A stretch of DNA of 64,000 nt from Cynocephalus volans (taxonomy: Eukaryota > Chordata > Mammalia > Dermoptera > Cynocephalidae). The stretch is taken from assembly GCF_027409185.1 (NCBI RefSeq), contig NC_084469.1, forward strand, positions 77,783,918 to 77,847,917, given 5' to 3'. Positions 22,470 through 33,284 of this stretch are shown here, one piece after another. The translations under genes were made by a program, and so were the position numbers. The notes under the pieces are model-generated. The model did no database searches. It worked only from the letters and a program-made list of their open reading frames with translations, and was not told the origin of the DNA. How positions within the stretch are numbered: the first letter of the stretch is position 1; each line of letters starts with the position of its first letter.

Positions 22470-23170
22470 CCCTCCCTGATGTCTCAGGCCCCTCCTCTAG
22501 GCTCTCCCCTAGAAGAAAGTTACTGTTGCTACTTAGACCTATTTTTGGTACCAACAGGAAATTGAGACCACAAGGGGCTGGCTTATGCAAATCCAGGGGC
22601 TGGGCATGCTCAGTAGAGAAGGGTTATATAACCCTGGTAGTGGAATGACCTTCTACTAGAGGTGCCAGAGAGCACAGAATATCCGTGAATATGTCTTGTT
22701 CGTGATTGGATTTGACCAATGAACATGCTCCAAAAGGAGACCAGCTGAGCATGTGCAAGACCAGATGTTACATAACCAGGAACAGCCCCCCTTAACTGAA
22801 CATTCACTAGATAAAGAAACTGTAAAAGCTGAATCCCAGCAGAAGGCAGTGTTGTTGGCCCCCACTTTCCTGGGGCCAACCTGCACTTCACTGGCTGAGG
22901 TGTGTATGCTTTGCTTTGTATCAAATTCACTTTCAGCAAGCGGCTGCTCACTCTCTAGAGCCAGCCTGCACTGTGTACTGAACTTTAAGTGTGTGTTTCT
23001 TACTTTTGTGTTAAACTTGGTGTGGGTCCTGCTCAGTCTCTGGAGCTATGCTGCACTCTGTCTGTGAAATCTGTGTATCTTATTCGTTATATTAAACCTG
23101 TTCTCACTTTCTACTATGACTCTGTTCTTGAATTCTTTCCTGTGGTGGAGTCAAGAACCTGGTAAGAGGA
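22470..23170 (+). mobile_element. Probable endogenous retrovirus LTR (ERV1-like)
   Basis: Promoter-like order on the + strand: an octamer-type ATGCAAAT (about 22,587), a TATA-like TTATATAAC (about 22,624), GGATTTGACCAATGAAC with a CCAAT box, and three diverged 85-bp repeats ending in TTAAAC-like sequence. It closes with GGTGGAGTCAAGAACCTGG. No viral gene follows. Ends and target duplication are not defined, so this may be a partial solo LTR. Confidence 0.45.
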
Positions 23171-24925
23171 TGGGGTGGGTTGAGGCCGGGAGTCAGGCCC
23201 CCCAGACCGTTCCTCCCGCATCAGAAGGAAGGAGACAAGACTGTTTTGTGCTGAAATCCATCTTTTTCAAGCTCCCTCTTACCAACGTGAAGTCAGATGT
23301 GCCATGTGTAAGCAGAAATAAGAGCTGTGACCCATGCAAGTGGGGAAATGCCCCGGTGGTTGGAGGCCTCCCCTAGGCTCCACAAAGTCCTCACCAAACT
23401 CCCTGCAACACTGGCTCTGAGAGAATCCATAAGTGAGATTCTCCCTCACATCAGGTGTAGGCGGCAGAACTGTGGAAAAATGGTTACAAATGCATAGACA
23501 GCCACGGCTGATTGACAACCCACTTGTTTTGGAGTGGGCTGTTCTCTCATTTTTGTAAATTGTGTTTTAAATACTGACAATGGCACTTTGTCCGTGGGTT
23601 TGCAGAATGCTAAATAATAATAAAATGTGACCCTGCTACTAAAAATAAGAAGAGATCGTGGATGCCTTGGGAGCCACTCAGCCAAGAGGATTGTGGGGAG
23701 AGTGTTTTTCATAATGGAAATGACATCTTCCCTGTCATGGGTTTCTCACCAGTGCAAGAGTCACATGTCAAATTATGAAAGTGGCTGTGGTGGCTACCTA
23801 TGTCTTGTCCCCTTGAGAGAGCCCGTGGGGCCCACCCAGGCAGGGACTGATGCAGTAACCACTTTCTCTTGCATTTGTCACTTCCCTTTGACTAGATGGC
23901 AAGCTTTTTGAAGTCAAATGCTACATCCACTCTTCATTTATTTATCCCTCACATAAACAGGACATGTTTTCTAGATCTTTGTTTCCTTGGGCCACTACCC
24001 AAATACATGGAGATCGATGGCTGATAAATTTCCCAGGATCTCTCATAGGAATGCACGCATCCAGCCCAGATGAGCAACATTTATCTGCTTTGCAGGGGTT
24101 ACAAACTGGCAGCCTGGGCTGTTTTTGGTCATTTGTTCTTTGGCCCATGTTGTTTTAGAAGCAACATAACTAGGCAGGCATTCGGCCTGGCCACAGCACC
24201 AGAAATTTTAGATCTACTGGCTCACATTGACATTACCCGCTGGGCTGCTATAGACATGTGCCTTGTGCCCACCACTTAGAGAATTCTGTGAACATGCCAT
24301 TGGTGAAGACAGCTCACAGAATCAGTGGGGATGCTGGGACCAAGCTGTTGGGGCCCATTTTTACCCATGGAGAGGTTGTGACCGTCAAGAGCTTTGACCT
24401 TCATTTTATCATATCATGTTCTTGCAGCCTCTGTGAGTGACTGGTGGTTTGTGTCCCCCCTGCATTAGCCATTGACACTGATGCGGAACAGAGGCCTGGC
24501 CTGTGCTAGAACCATCAGACTCGCCCTGCTGGGAACTGGGACTGCCCAACTGAAGGACATGAGAACTAAGTCTTGCTAATGGTAGAGTCCAGCGCTAACG
24601 TTCTCTGAGCTTAGTAACAGGAGCCTCTTGTTCCTAAGACTTCTGCCAGAAGTCTAAAACCCCAGGACAGGGGCTCTTTAAACTAATTTGTATCACATGA
24701 CAATCCTCGGACCAGTGCAGGGAGTGGAGGGTGGGAAGGGATGGGCTGCTCTGATTGGTCAGTCCTGGTTCACTGGGAACTGGGGTTGGGGGTGGAGTCG
24801 GTCCCCTCTGAACCACCTGGATAAAGAACAAGTTAGAGACAGTGGTCCCCAGGGGAAATTAGGGTTCTGTTATCTGGAGGAGGAGAAACGGAGCTTAGTG
24901 AGAGGGGAAAATAAAAACAGATTCC
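23171..24925. other. Intergenic DNA with an L2-like piece
   Basis: About 23,870-23,960 (TGACTAGATGGCAAGC, TTCATTTATTTATCCC) resembles an L2 3' end on the + strand. The rest shows no gene or confident repeat. Confidence 0.35.
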
Positions 24926-24929
24926 GTTT

Positions 24930-25100
24930 CTGCTTCTCCTTGCAGCTGTGGCCTCCTTCTCTGAGCCTCAGTTTCCTGATCTGCGAGGCAGGACAGTAAG
25001 AGCTCCTGTCTCACTGGGTTATTGTAAGGATTTACAAAGCGCTTGCCAGCCTGGTTCAAAGTAAGAGCACAGGAAGTGCTGGCTCTGATCATCGCTGTTG
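24930..25100 (+). repeat. MIR SINE
   Basis: Sense MIR: CTGAGCCTCAGTTTCCTGAT, CTGGGTTATTGTAAGGATTT, AAAGCGCTTGCCAGCCTGG. Confidence 0.65.
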
Positions 25101-25109
25101 TATTACAAT

Positions 25110-25421
25110 CAGCCCTTCCCTTCATAAGGCAGGTTCTGCATCCACAGATTCAACCAACCATAGATCAAAGATAAATGGGAAAAAAAAAGCAGTAAAAAAT
25201 AATGCAAATAAAAAACACAGTATAACAACTATGTTCATAGCATTTACATTGTATTAGGTATTACAAGTAACCTGGAGATGATTTAAAGTATACAGGAGGA
25301 TGTGCATGTAGGTTATATGCAGATACTAACCCATTTTATTTAAAGGAGTTGAGCATCTGAGGATTTTGGTATCTGCTGGGGGTCCGGGAACCAATCCCCT
25401 GCGGATACTGAGGGACAACTG
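25110..25421. mobile_element. Tigger/MER2-type pogo element
   Basis: CATCCACAGATTCAACCAAC near the left and GGAACCAATCCCCTGCGGAT, ACTGAGGGACAACTG at the right are hallmark ends of this DNA-transposon group. An internal deletion leaves about 310 bp; no transposase frame. Confidence 0.7.
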
Positions 25422-25811
25422 AATTACTACCACTACTGCTACCACTATGACAGTGACCTTTATGAGTCTTTTTGGTTATAGGGTTTTTTGACTTTGAATG
25501 TAGTCAGAGAGATGCCGTAGGCCAATTCTGCTGACTGTGCTACAGGCCGTTGGCTAAAATTTTAGAAGCACCTTGGCACAGTCATCCCCTGAAGATCTCC
25601 AATGTGGTCCATCTGCATTTTAGTACAGAGTGTGGGGAAATCTTAATCACAGGCCAGCTTTTCCTGGCATCGACAGATTCCTCCCGGAGCGAGGGCTGTG
25701 CTGCAGACACGTTAGTGTGGGAAGGAGAACAGAGGCTGGTCCACAGCTGCACAGGGAGCGACCATTTCTGACCTTCCAAAGACATTCACTTGGCGAACAA
25801 TTATTTACAAG

Positions 25812-26215
25812 CTGTATCCGTTCGCTAGGGCTGCCATAACAAAGTCCCACAGCCTGGGTGACTTACACAACAGAAACTGAACTCCCACAGTTCTAGAGGC
25901 TGGAAGCCCAAGAGCAAGGTGCTGGCAGGTCTGGTCCCCTCTAAGTCCTCTCTCCTTGGCTTGCAGATGGCCACTTTGCTGCCTCTTCATGTGGTCGTCC
26001 TCTGTGAGCACATCCTGATGTCTCTGTGTGTGTCCAAATTTCTTCTTTTTACAAAGTCATCAAATTGTATTAGGGCCCATTCATATGACCCCATTTAACC
26101 TTCATTACCTCTTTATAGGCCTGTCTCCAAGTACGATCACATTCTGAGGTGCCTGGGGTAAGAGCTTCACTGTGTGAATTCTGGGGGACCTGTAACGTAT
26201 GCCCATTATGTGCCA
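25812..26215 (-). mobile_element. MaLR-type LTR (MLT1-like)
   Basis: Antisense pattern: TATCCGTTCGCTAGGGCTGC, CAGTTCTAGAGGCTGGAAGC, CTCTCTCCTTGGCTTGCAGA, ATTAGGGCCCATTCATATGA, ACATTCTGAGGTGCCTGGGG. LTR only, no internal region. Subfamily uncertain. Confidence 0.6.
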
Positions 26216-26219
26216 TGCC

Positions 26220-26297
26220 TTTTTTTTTTTTTTTTTAAGGTGTAAGAGTTATAGAAATAACCAGAGCAGACCAAAAAAAAAAAAAAAAAAAAAAAAA
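26220..26297. repeat. poly(T)17 and poly(A)25 in opposite directions
   Basis: A T17 run (26,220-26,236), 36 bp of unique sequence, then an A25 run (26,273-26,297). It can form a hairpin with a small loop. Confidence 0.75.
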
Positions 26298-26329
26298 GCC
26301 CTGCCTTCTCTGGGTTTATACAGGTCAGG

Positions 26330-26880
26330 GATAGGGATTGATGGGGGAGATAGACCATAAACGTGAATATTTAATATGTTTGATGACGGTAAATGCTATG
26401 AAGTAAAATAAAGCAGGTGCTGGAGGTGAAGGAACTCCTGTTCTAAATAAAGTGGTCAGGGAAGAACTCAGTGATAAATAGGAAACTGAAGGGGTTCAGA
26501 GAGTGGCCTGTGCTGATATCTGGGGGAAGCACATTCCCAGCAGACGGAACAGTGAGCACATAGGCCCTGAGGCAGCAGTGTGGCTGGAGTGTCCCAGGAA
26601 CAGCAGAGTCCATCAAGGCTGGTGTGGAATGAGGAGGGGAAGTGTGGCCGGGGATGAAGTCAGAGAGGGAGCTGGGGATGGGGGAGTAGGTGATGCAGTT
26701 GGATTACCTGGGACCTCGTGGGTTTTTAGCCCATGTGAGATGGGAAACCACTGAAGGGTTTGAGCAGAGGGTGACATGACCTGACCAAAGTTTAATGTGC
26801 TTCCTGTGCTCGCCATGCTGAGGACAGACTGAAAGGAGGCAGGGGAAGCAGGAGTCCAGGGAGGAGGATGGCCCCTCATC
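26330..26880 (-). repeat. L2 LINE
   Basis: Antisense L2: ATAAACGTGAATATTTAATA, GGTCAGGGAAGAACTCAGTG, CACATTCCCAGCAGACGGAA, GATGGGAAACCACTGAAGGG, GTGACATGACCTGACC. Confidence 0.6.
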
Positions 26881-26884
26881 CAGG

Positions 26885-29060
26885 CCAGAGGTCAGAGGCA
26901 CCGTGGCTTGCACCAGGAAAGTAGCAGTGGAGGCACAGGAATGATTTGGGGAGTATCTGTTTTGCAGTGTAATCCTTTGGTCCTCTCCCCCTCCACTTGT
27001 GTGTGACATTGCATTTTACTGATGAGTGATATTTCTGGTCAGGAAGCAATAGTGACGCACCCTGTAATCAGCCCATGTTTCTGGAAAGCCTGCATCTGGC
27101 ATGGGTGGCTCAGGGTTAAGTGACTGTGGCTGCTGCAGAAGGGAAGATGAGCAGTAGCTACACGCAGCCTCCTACCACACCCAATGTCATGTGACTTACA
27201 GAAGAGAGATCCAAGGAAACATTGATAGCCATTGTGACAATGTGGATGGGTGGTGTTTGAGGTTGAGGGATTTCTCCCAAGCCCTCTTGGTAATTGGGAT
27301 TTCCCCAGCTGGCCCCAGAGAGATCATCACCTGGGTTAATCTGCTTTCTTGCCTAAGTCTGCTGATGCCACCAGACCAGTACCACCAGTGCAGCGCTACT
27401 TAACCAGTGATTAAGGTAAATATTTGTCCTGAGTAGCTAGGTCACATGACCCTAAGGTGATGGCCTGTCAAGTGACTTGTATCACCAGGAGTGCTGCACC
27501 TCCCCAGTGACATCTCCACCCCAGCATTTCCACTTAAACACAACCTTGGTCAGAGGCACCATGTCCCAGGTTTATAAACTGATCCTTAGTCATTTGGGGC
27601 TGGCCTTATACCTAGGCAATGTTGACACACTCACTCCTATATAGCATAAGTGTGGAGCCTTGGTGGGGGGGTGCAGCAATACCCCACCTTTTCACTGCCA
27701 GCCCTCCCTCTCCCTAACCCTTTCCCCCATCCCCTCATTTCCCCAGACCATCTCCTATGGAAGACAGAATTCATCACTAAGCTCTGGGCCAGTACTGGGA
27801 ACTCTACCATTAGCATTTCATCTCTTTAGTTTAGGGCTTTGAGCCCTAGTGTGTGTGAAAGGGTTAAACTCAGTAGTCATTTATATTCTAGGGAATGCAG
27901 ATTCCAAGGTTTGGTTTTGATGGGGTGGGAAGAATGCAGATGTAGATGGGGAGATTCCGGGTGTCCAAGGCATGCATTTTCTTAGGCGAGATAATACTTA
28001 TAGAGTGTTTAAGGCATCTTCATTGGAAAGCTTAGTGAACGTGTTTCTCTTGAATTTACCCCTCCCTCTGTACTTGAACCCTTGATGGCGATGCCACCCT
28101 GCTTCAGATTATTAAGCACTTTGTTTAAGGAAAATATAAAACACTTTTAGGCATGATTTTTTCAGGAATTCAAATGTAGACTCAGGATGTTTTTTAAAAG
28201 CATGGATTTGTTTAAAATGTACATAAATGTTCTTGGAGAGAAAAACACAGGTGAATTAAATTCTGCTTTGCTGCTTGCATTCTTCCTACTGTCCACCAGA
28301 GGGCACTCAACCACCCAACAGGAGGAGGTCAACTGGGTTATTTAAACTCAGCCAGTGCCTTCCCGGGCTTGGAGCTGAGTTAGACCAAGTAGCGGAAGTT
28401 TTATGTGTCAGCCGCAAGAGGAAGGGCCATATAAATGGTGTCAAAAGAAGCTGCTGTCTGTTACTGGGGAAGAAACAAGTTACATTCAGATGAACACGTT
28501 AGGGTGTACAGCAACCGTCTTCCTTTGTGGAGATAAACATCCCAAGAGGTAGCAACGGTGTACCCGGTCTTAATATTCCTTCAAGCAGTCTTTATTTCCT
28601 CTTCTCAGACGCATTAAGAAATGTTTTGTACCTCGTCACATCACAGAGGGGAAAAACAGGTGGACTTTTTAAGAAAGAACGTACAGCATACCAGTTATCA
28701 AGAACCTGAGGCCTGGGCTTGACCACAGGTAGGACGTAGGTCATGCCTGACTGTGGAGTGCATCCTTCAGATCCTGCTGCCTTCCTCCCAGTTACTAGCT
28801 CAGTAACCATAGTTCGCCACCTAGTGTCTTCTGAACCATGTTCAGTTTATTTTTAAACTGGATTCAACTTGACCAGCAGTAAGTATCCAGCAAGTAGCCA
28901 CAAGAAGTCTGATTTATGGACTCATTGGTACTTGGGATAACAAAGTTATTGACAGTAAGTCAGCCTTAAAAGTGGGAAATAGAATGACTACAATACCCAA
29001 CTGAAAGCTTCACAATTTACTAATGTGTATAGTACCAGATATTCAAGTAACTTTTGTTGG
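26885..29060. other. Non-repetitive intergenic DNA
   Basis: No gene or confident repeat in this 2.2 kb. It contains the strongest CTCF-like motif of the window (28,293) and a weaker CCACCTAGTGTC-type match near 28,817. Confidence 0.4.
28293..28307 (+). promoter_or_regulatory. CTCF-like motif, strong match
   Basis: CCACCAGAGGGCACT matches the CTCF core at all strongly conserved positions. Same orientation as the motif at 11,241. Binding not demonstrated. Confidence 0.5.
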
Positions 29061-29063
29061 TAC

Positions 29064-29550
29064 TGTAGGGAAAACAGAATAATTTAGTCAGGCTCCCTCG
29101 GCTCAGGTCTGACTGGGGGGTCCAGCAGCATATTTCTTGTAAACAAGTTGTGTGGGTGGAATTAGTGCACATGTGCACCAGTGCATCTGTTTTGTTTTGT
29201 AGCTATTGTGTGTTCTGCAGTTTGTGAAACAGGCTGGCAGCAGAGGGCTCATGTCTAACAATAGAGCATGTTTACTCTGCTGGCTGTTGTCTTTGGACTT
29301 TGCTGGTAGCTGTTGAGTTTCTGAGTTTCTCTTTGTACTGCCTAGCTCCTAGATGTGTGTGTGCTGAACAAAGACTATTCCTTCTTCATCCAAGGCTCCA
29401 AGGACCTTTTGGCCGGTTACATAGCTCATAGACCTGCATGTGAAGGGTTTGTGAATGGGCTCGAGGGGTCTGTGAGCTCCAGACCCTAGCTTTAGCTCTA
29501 CGAGTAAAAAGTATATTTCTGTTTTTAATTGTTGGTTCATCCACAACTGT
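29064..29550 (+). mobile_element. Retroviral-type LTR, related to 33,285-33,811
   Basis: Starts TGTAGGGAAAACAGAATAAT and shares TAGTCAGGCTCC, CATAGACCTGC, GTGAATGGGCT and GGGGTCTGTGAGCTCCAGAC with the second copy. Right end and target duplication are not clear. No retroviral gene beside it. Confidence 0.5.
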
Positions 29551-29878
29551 CAGGGTGCAATTCTACTAACTCAGTAGTTCAAAGAGTCATATAAGCTTCT
29601 CACACTTGAGGTACTCCTGCCAAAAATGCCGAATTGAAGGAAGCCATCAGACCTTATAGTTTACATGAAATACAGGGATAGAGAATCAAGTTCAACGACA
29701 TCACAAGAAAACAGTCAGCCAAATCCAGAATGCAGAATATCCTGGTCTTTTCAAATTGTCAGTGTTCTGAGGGGAATAAAAAGGTAGAAGGGCTATTCTG
29801 GAATAAAGAGATTAAAGAGACATAACAACCAAATGCAATGACTGAATCTTGATTGGATCCTGGTTTAGAAAAATGTAA

Positions 29879-30247
29879 CTGTCCTAGTCCATTTGGACTA
29901 CTACAACAAAATACTATAAACTGGGCATCTTATAAACAACAGATATTTATTTCTCACAGTCTTGGAGATGGGGAAGTCTAAAATCAAGGTGCCAGCAGGT
30001 TTGGTGTCTGCTAAGGGCCTTCTTCCTGGTTCACAGACAGCCATCTGTTTGCTGTGTCCTCACATGGTAGAAGAGGGAAGGTAGTTCTCTGGGGTTCCTT
30101 TCATAAGGGCACTAATCCCATTCAAGAGGGCTCCACCCCCATGACCTAAACATCTTCAAAAGGCCCCACCTCCTAATACCATTTCATTAGTGATTAGTTT
30201 TCAACATGAATTTTGGGGGACACAAACATTCAGCCTATAGCAACAGC
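29879..30247 (-). mobile_element. MaLR LTR (MLT1-type)
   Basis: Antisense MLT1 pattern: TGTCCTAGTCCATTTGGACT, AAACTGGGCATCTTATAAAC, CTCACAGTCTTGGAGATGG, TGTGTCCTCACATGGTAGAA, CCCACCTCCTAATACC, AATTTTGGGGGACACAAACA. Solo LTR. Confidence 0.7.
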
Positions 30248-30249
30248 TA

Positions 30250-30770
30250 TAAAATCTTTTTTTCTTGGTGTGTCAAAATTTGGGCAATTTAAACAAGTTG
30301 GGCATGAAACAAGCCTAGAAATTTAGAGTGAATTTTCTAAGGTGTGGTGACTGTACCACTGTAGATCTGTAAGGGAACATCCTTGCTCTTAGTAGACATT
30401 GAAGTATTAAGGAGGTGAAGGTCATGATGACTGAAGCTTCTTTTTAAATGACTCAGGAGGAAAAGTCACATAGGAAAAGGAAATATGGCAAAACCTTGAA
30501 TATGGCAAAAATTGTTGAATCTAGGTGGTGAGTATAAGGGTGTTCATTGCACTCTACTTTTCTTTTCTTTTTTTCTTTTTTTTTTTTTTGTCTTTTCTCA
30601 TGACTGGCACTTGGCCAGTGAGTGCACAGGCCATTCCTATATAGGATCCAAACCCGCGGAAGGAGCATCGCCGTGCTCCCAGCGCTGCACTCTCCCGAGT
30701 GCGCCACGGGCTCGGCCCGCACTCTACTTTTCTGTATGATTGAAAGTTTTCACAATAAAATGTTGAAATA
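30250..30770 (+). repeat. Old LINE-type 3' end, split by a SINE
   Basis: GTGACTGTACCACTGTAGAT, TGAAGTATTAAGGAGGTGAAG, TTGAATCTAGGTGGTGAGTA and, beyond the SINE, TGATTGAAAGTTTTCACAAT plus AATAAA resemble an ancient retroposon 3' end. Family not certain. A SINE (30,564-30,718) interrupts it. Confidence 0.4.
30564..30718 (-). mobile_element. tRNA-derived SINE (CYN-like dimer variant)
   Basis: Flanked by a perfect 15-bp duplication GCACTCTACTTTTCT (30,549-30,563 and 30,719-30,733). Minus strand starts CCGAGCCCGTGGCGCACTCG, with B box CGGGTTTGGATCC, then a shortened second unit lacking its B box, and an A-rich tail. Its anticodon region differs from the other copies (GGAGCACGGCGATGCTCC). Confidence 0.85.
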
Positions 30771-30774
30771 AATG

Positions 30775-32165
30775 ATTGTGACAATGTCATTTGGTGGGTG
30801 ACTCTCAAAGTCACTGAGATTCCCTGTCTTTCAGCTAATTGCTATTTACCTATTGCAAGAAAGAAAGGTATCTATGCCTGGAATAGTGCCTTTCCCACAC
30901 CAGACCCAGAATTATTTATCAATGAATGAATATTGCTTTCTCCCTCTCTTTGGTTTTCTTTCTCTGAGTCTGCCACTCTAGCTAAAACTGACTGTCAGCC
31001 TTTATCATCTTTCCAAACACTTTGAAACCACAGTGTGAGGTGGCTTTCCAAAGATAACATCAGTCAAAGAGAAGATTGCTCTTGTGGCTGGTATGTATAG
31101 TCATTAGCATGCTAAGAGAATGGGTAGTTATTTGTAGTGTCATGCCTTGTTCAAAATGCTGCTTGATTATAAAAGGAAATCAACTCTCTTTGAGCCCTGC
31201 ATGAACAGCAACATTGTTCATTAGTTACTTTTCCTTAAGGCATAAATATTCACAGTGGTCCATCAGTTACTGCCATTTAATTTTGTAAAATTCATACATC
31301 CATCTATCCATCTACCCAATGACTTCCAGGGCTGGGAGTTATGGGTAATAGGGCAGGAGGAAAATGTGATACAACCAAAAACTGGAAGTACATGTGTGAT
31401 GCTGTAAGCAAGAACTGTACCGAAAGGTGAGGATGTAGAAGGGAAGAAAGCTACATCATCCCTCTATGGCAGTGTTTCTAAACCTTCAATAATTCTCAAA
31501 TTCATTATTTATGCCATATCTGAAGATCATTATTAACTATAGGACTATTACTTATTTAACATTTTCTCTGAAATTCACTCATTAAAAAAAAAACATGCCT
31601 ACTTTGTTCTCATCTTAAATGTTACTATCCATAAAATCATGGTTTTGATGTGCTAATTATACAATATTTTTTCTAAGACATTAAAAGGCATAGCTAGATG
31701 ATCATCTCATTATCTTGAACAACATGTGTAATTAGTGACATGTTATAGGAGTAGACCCTTCAGAAAAAGATTTAGGGGCAAATGGGTGAGCTAAAAACAT
31801 TGGCTCATGTGTGCATACATGTATAAAACGTACATGTTTCAACTAACCATTTCGTCCCTTCCTCCTTTCTGTCAAGGCCTTTAGCAATAAGTCAGTGACC
31901 CAAACTGCTTTGTACAGTTAATTTTCCAGAGACCAAAAGAAGAACGAATCCAGTGGATAATTTGCTGACTATAACATGAGCAGGAGTCCTGAATTACTCA
32001 TTGAGAACACATATTGTTTAAGTCCTGATACAAAAAGAATATTTTGACTCAAATATATCAGATATGCTGCAAAATTTGGAATAGCAAATATAATATGAAG
32101 CAATTAAAAATGTTTTATAGGTATGGTTTAGGGTCAATGGTTTTTCTCCTCAGAACTTTGTTTTA
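30775..32165. other. Non-repetitive intergenic DNA
   Basis: No gene. The part 31,060-31,280 is a weak enhancer candidate. Confidence 0.35.
31060..31280. promoter_or_regulatory. Candidate conserved non-coding element
   Basis: GATTATAAAAGG, AACAGCAACATTGTTCATTAG (SOX-like inverted pair), TTAAGGCATAAATATTCAC and CATTTAATTTTG lie close together in non-repetitive DNA. Inference from motifs only. Confidence 0.22.
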
Positions 32166-32169
32166 ATAT

Positions 32170-32594
32170 TAAAGAAATGGTACCCATATGATCCAACAAT
32201 TCTACTACTGGAAATATCCAAAGGAGATATATCCAAAGGAGATAAAATCAGTATGTTGAGGAGATATCTGCATTTCCATGTTTATTGCAGCAGTATTCAC
32301 AATAGCCAAGATACGGAATTACTCTAAGTGCCTATCAATGGATGAATGGATTTTAAAAATGTGTTATATACACATAATGGAATACTATTCAGCCATAAAA
32401 AAGAATGAAATCCTGTCATTTGTGACGAAATGGATGAACCTAGGGGACATTATGCTAAATGAAATAAGCCAAGCACAGAAGGACCAATACCACAATCTCA
32501 CTCATATGTGGAAACTAAAACAGTTGATCTCATTAAAGTAGAGAGTAGACTAATGGTTACCAGAGACTGAGGAGGGGAGGGAAGGAGGAAATAG
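32170..32594 (+). repeat. L1 (L1MA/MB-like), end of ORF2
   Basis: Sense L1 ORF2 end: CCCATATGATCCAACAATTC, ATTGCAGCAGTATTCACAAT, GTGTTATATACACATAATGG, CTATTCAGCCATAAAAAAG, GGACATTATGCTAAATGAAA. An 87-codon frame survives at 32,278-32,541. The element is interrupted by an LTR and continues at 33,042. Confidence 0.75.
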
Positions 32595-33038
32595 TGCTAT
32601 GGGTTAAATGTGTCCCCCAAAAGATCATGTGCTGCAAACGTGATCCTCATTGTAATAGTGTTAAGAGGGTGGAAAATCCAATTATGGTATTTTAAAGGTG
32701 GGGCCTTGGAGAGGTGATTGGATCGTGAGGGCTCTGTCCTCATGAATAGATTAATCTGTTCACGGAGTAATGGGTTAAGGGTTTAGTGGGCTATCATGGA
32801 GTGTGGTGGCTTTATAAGGAGAGCACATGAAAGAGCTCTTGCCATTCTCACCTTTTGATACCCTGTGTTGCCACAGGATTCTGTACAGAGACCCCACCAT
32901 GAAGAAAACCCTCATCAGATGTGTCCTCTGGACCTTGGACTCTCTAGCCTCCAAAACTGTAAGAAATAAATTTCATTTACTTATAAATTACCCAGTTTTG
33001 AGTATTCTGTTAGAAGCAACAGAAAATGGACTAATACA
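32595..33038 (+). mobile_element. MaLR solo LTR (MST/MLT1-like) inside L1
   Basis: Starts TGCTATGGGTTAAATGTGTC and ends TGGACTAATACA, with AGGTGGGGCCTTGGAGAGGT, GTGGCTTTATAAGGAGAG (TATA region) and AATAAATTTCATTTAC (poly(A) signal). It splits the L1 and is flanked by a diverged 5-bp duplication (AATAG/GATAG). Confidence 0.75.
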
Positions 33039-33284
33039 GATAGGGAGAGGTTGGTCAATGAGTACAAAGTTACAGTTAGATAAGAGCAATAAGTTCTGGT
33101 GTTCTATTGCACAGTCGAGTGACTATAGTTAACAATAGTATATTGTATATTTCAAAATAGGAAGAAGAGAGGATTTTTAATTTCTCTCCACAAAGAAATG
33201 ACAAGTGTCTGAGGTGATGGATTAGTTAAGTACCCTGATTTGATTATCATACAATGTATACATGTATCAAAAGATCACACCATA
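33039..33284 (+). repeat. L1 3'UTR, middle segment
   Basis: GTTGGTCAATGAGTACAAAG, CAGTCGAGTGACTATAGTTA, AACAATAGTATATTGTATAT, CACAAAGAAATGACAAGTGT: the L1MA/MB 3'UTR continuing from before the LTR and interrupted again at 33,285. Confidence 0.75.

Noticed and set aside
29240..29262. GGCAGCAGAGGGCTC as a third CTCF motif
   Set aside because: Sits in the LTR and matches the motif less well; not listed as a site.
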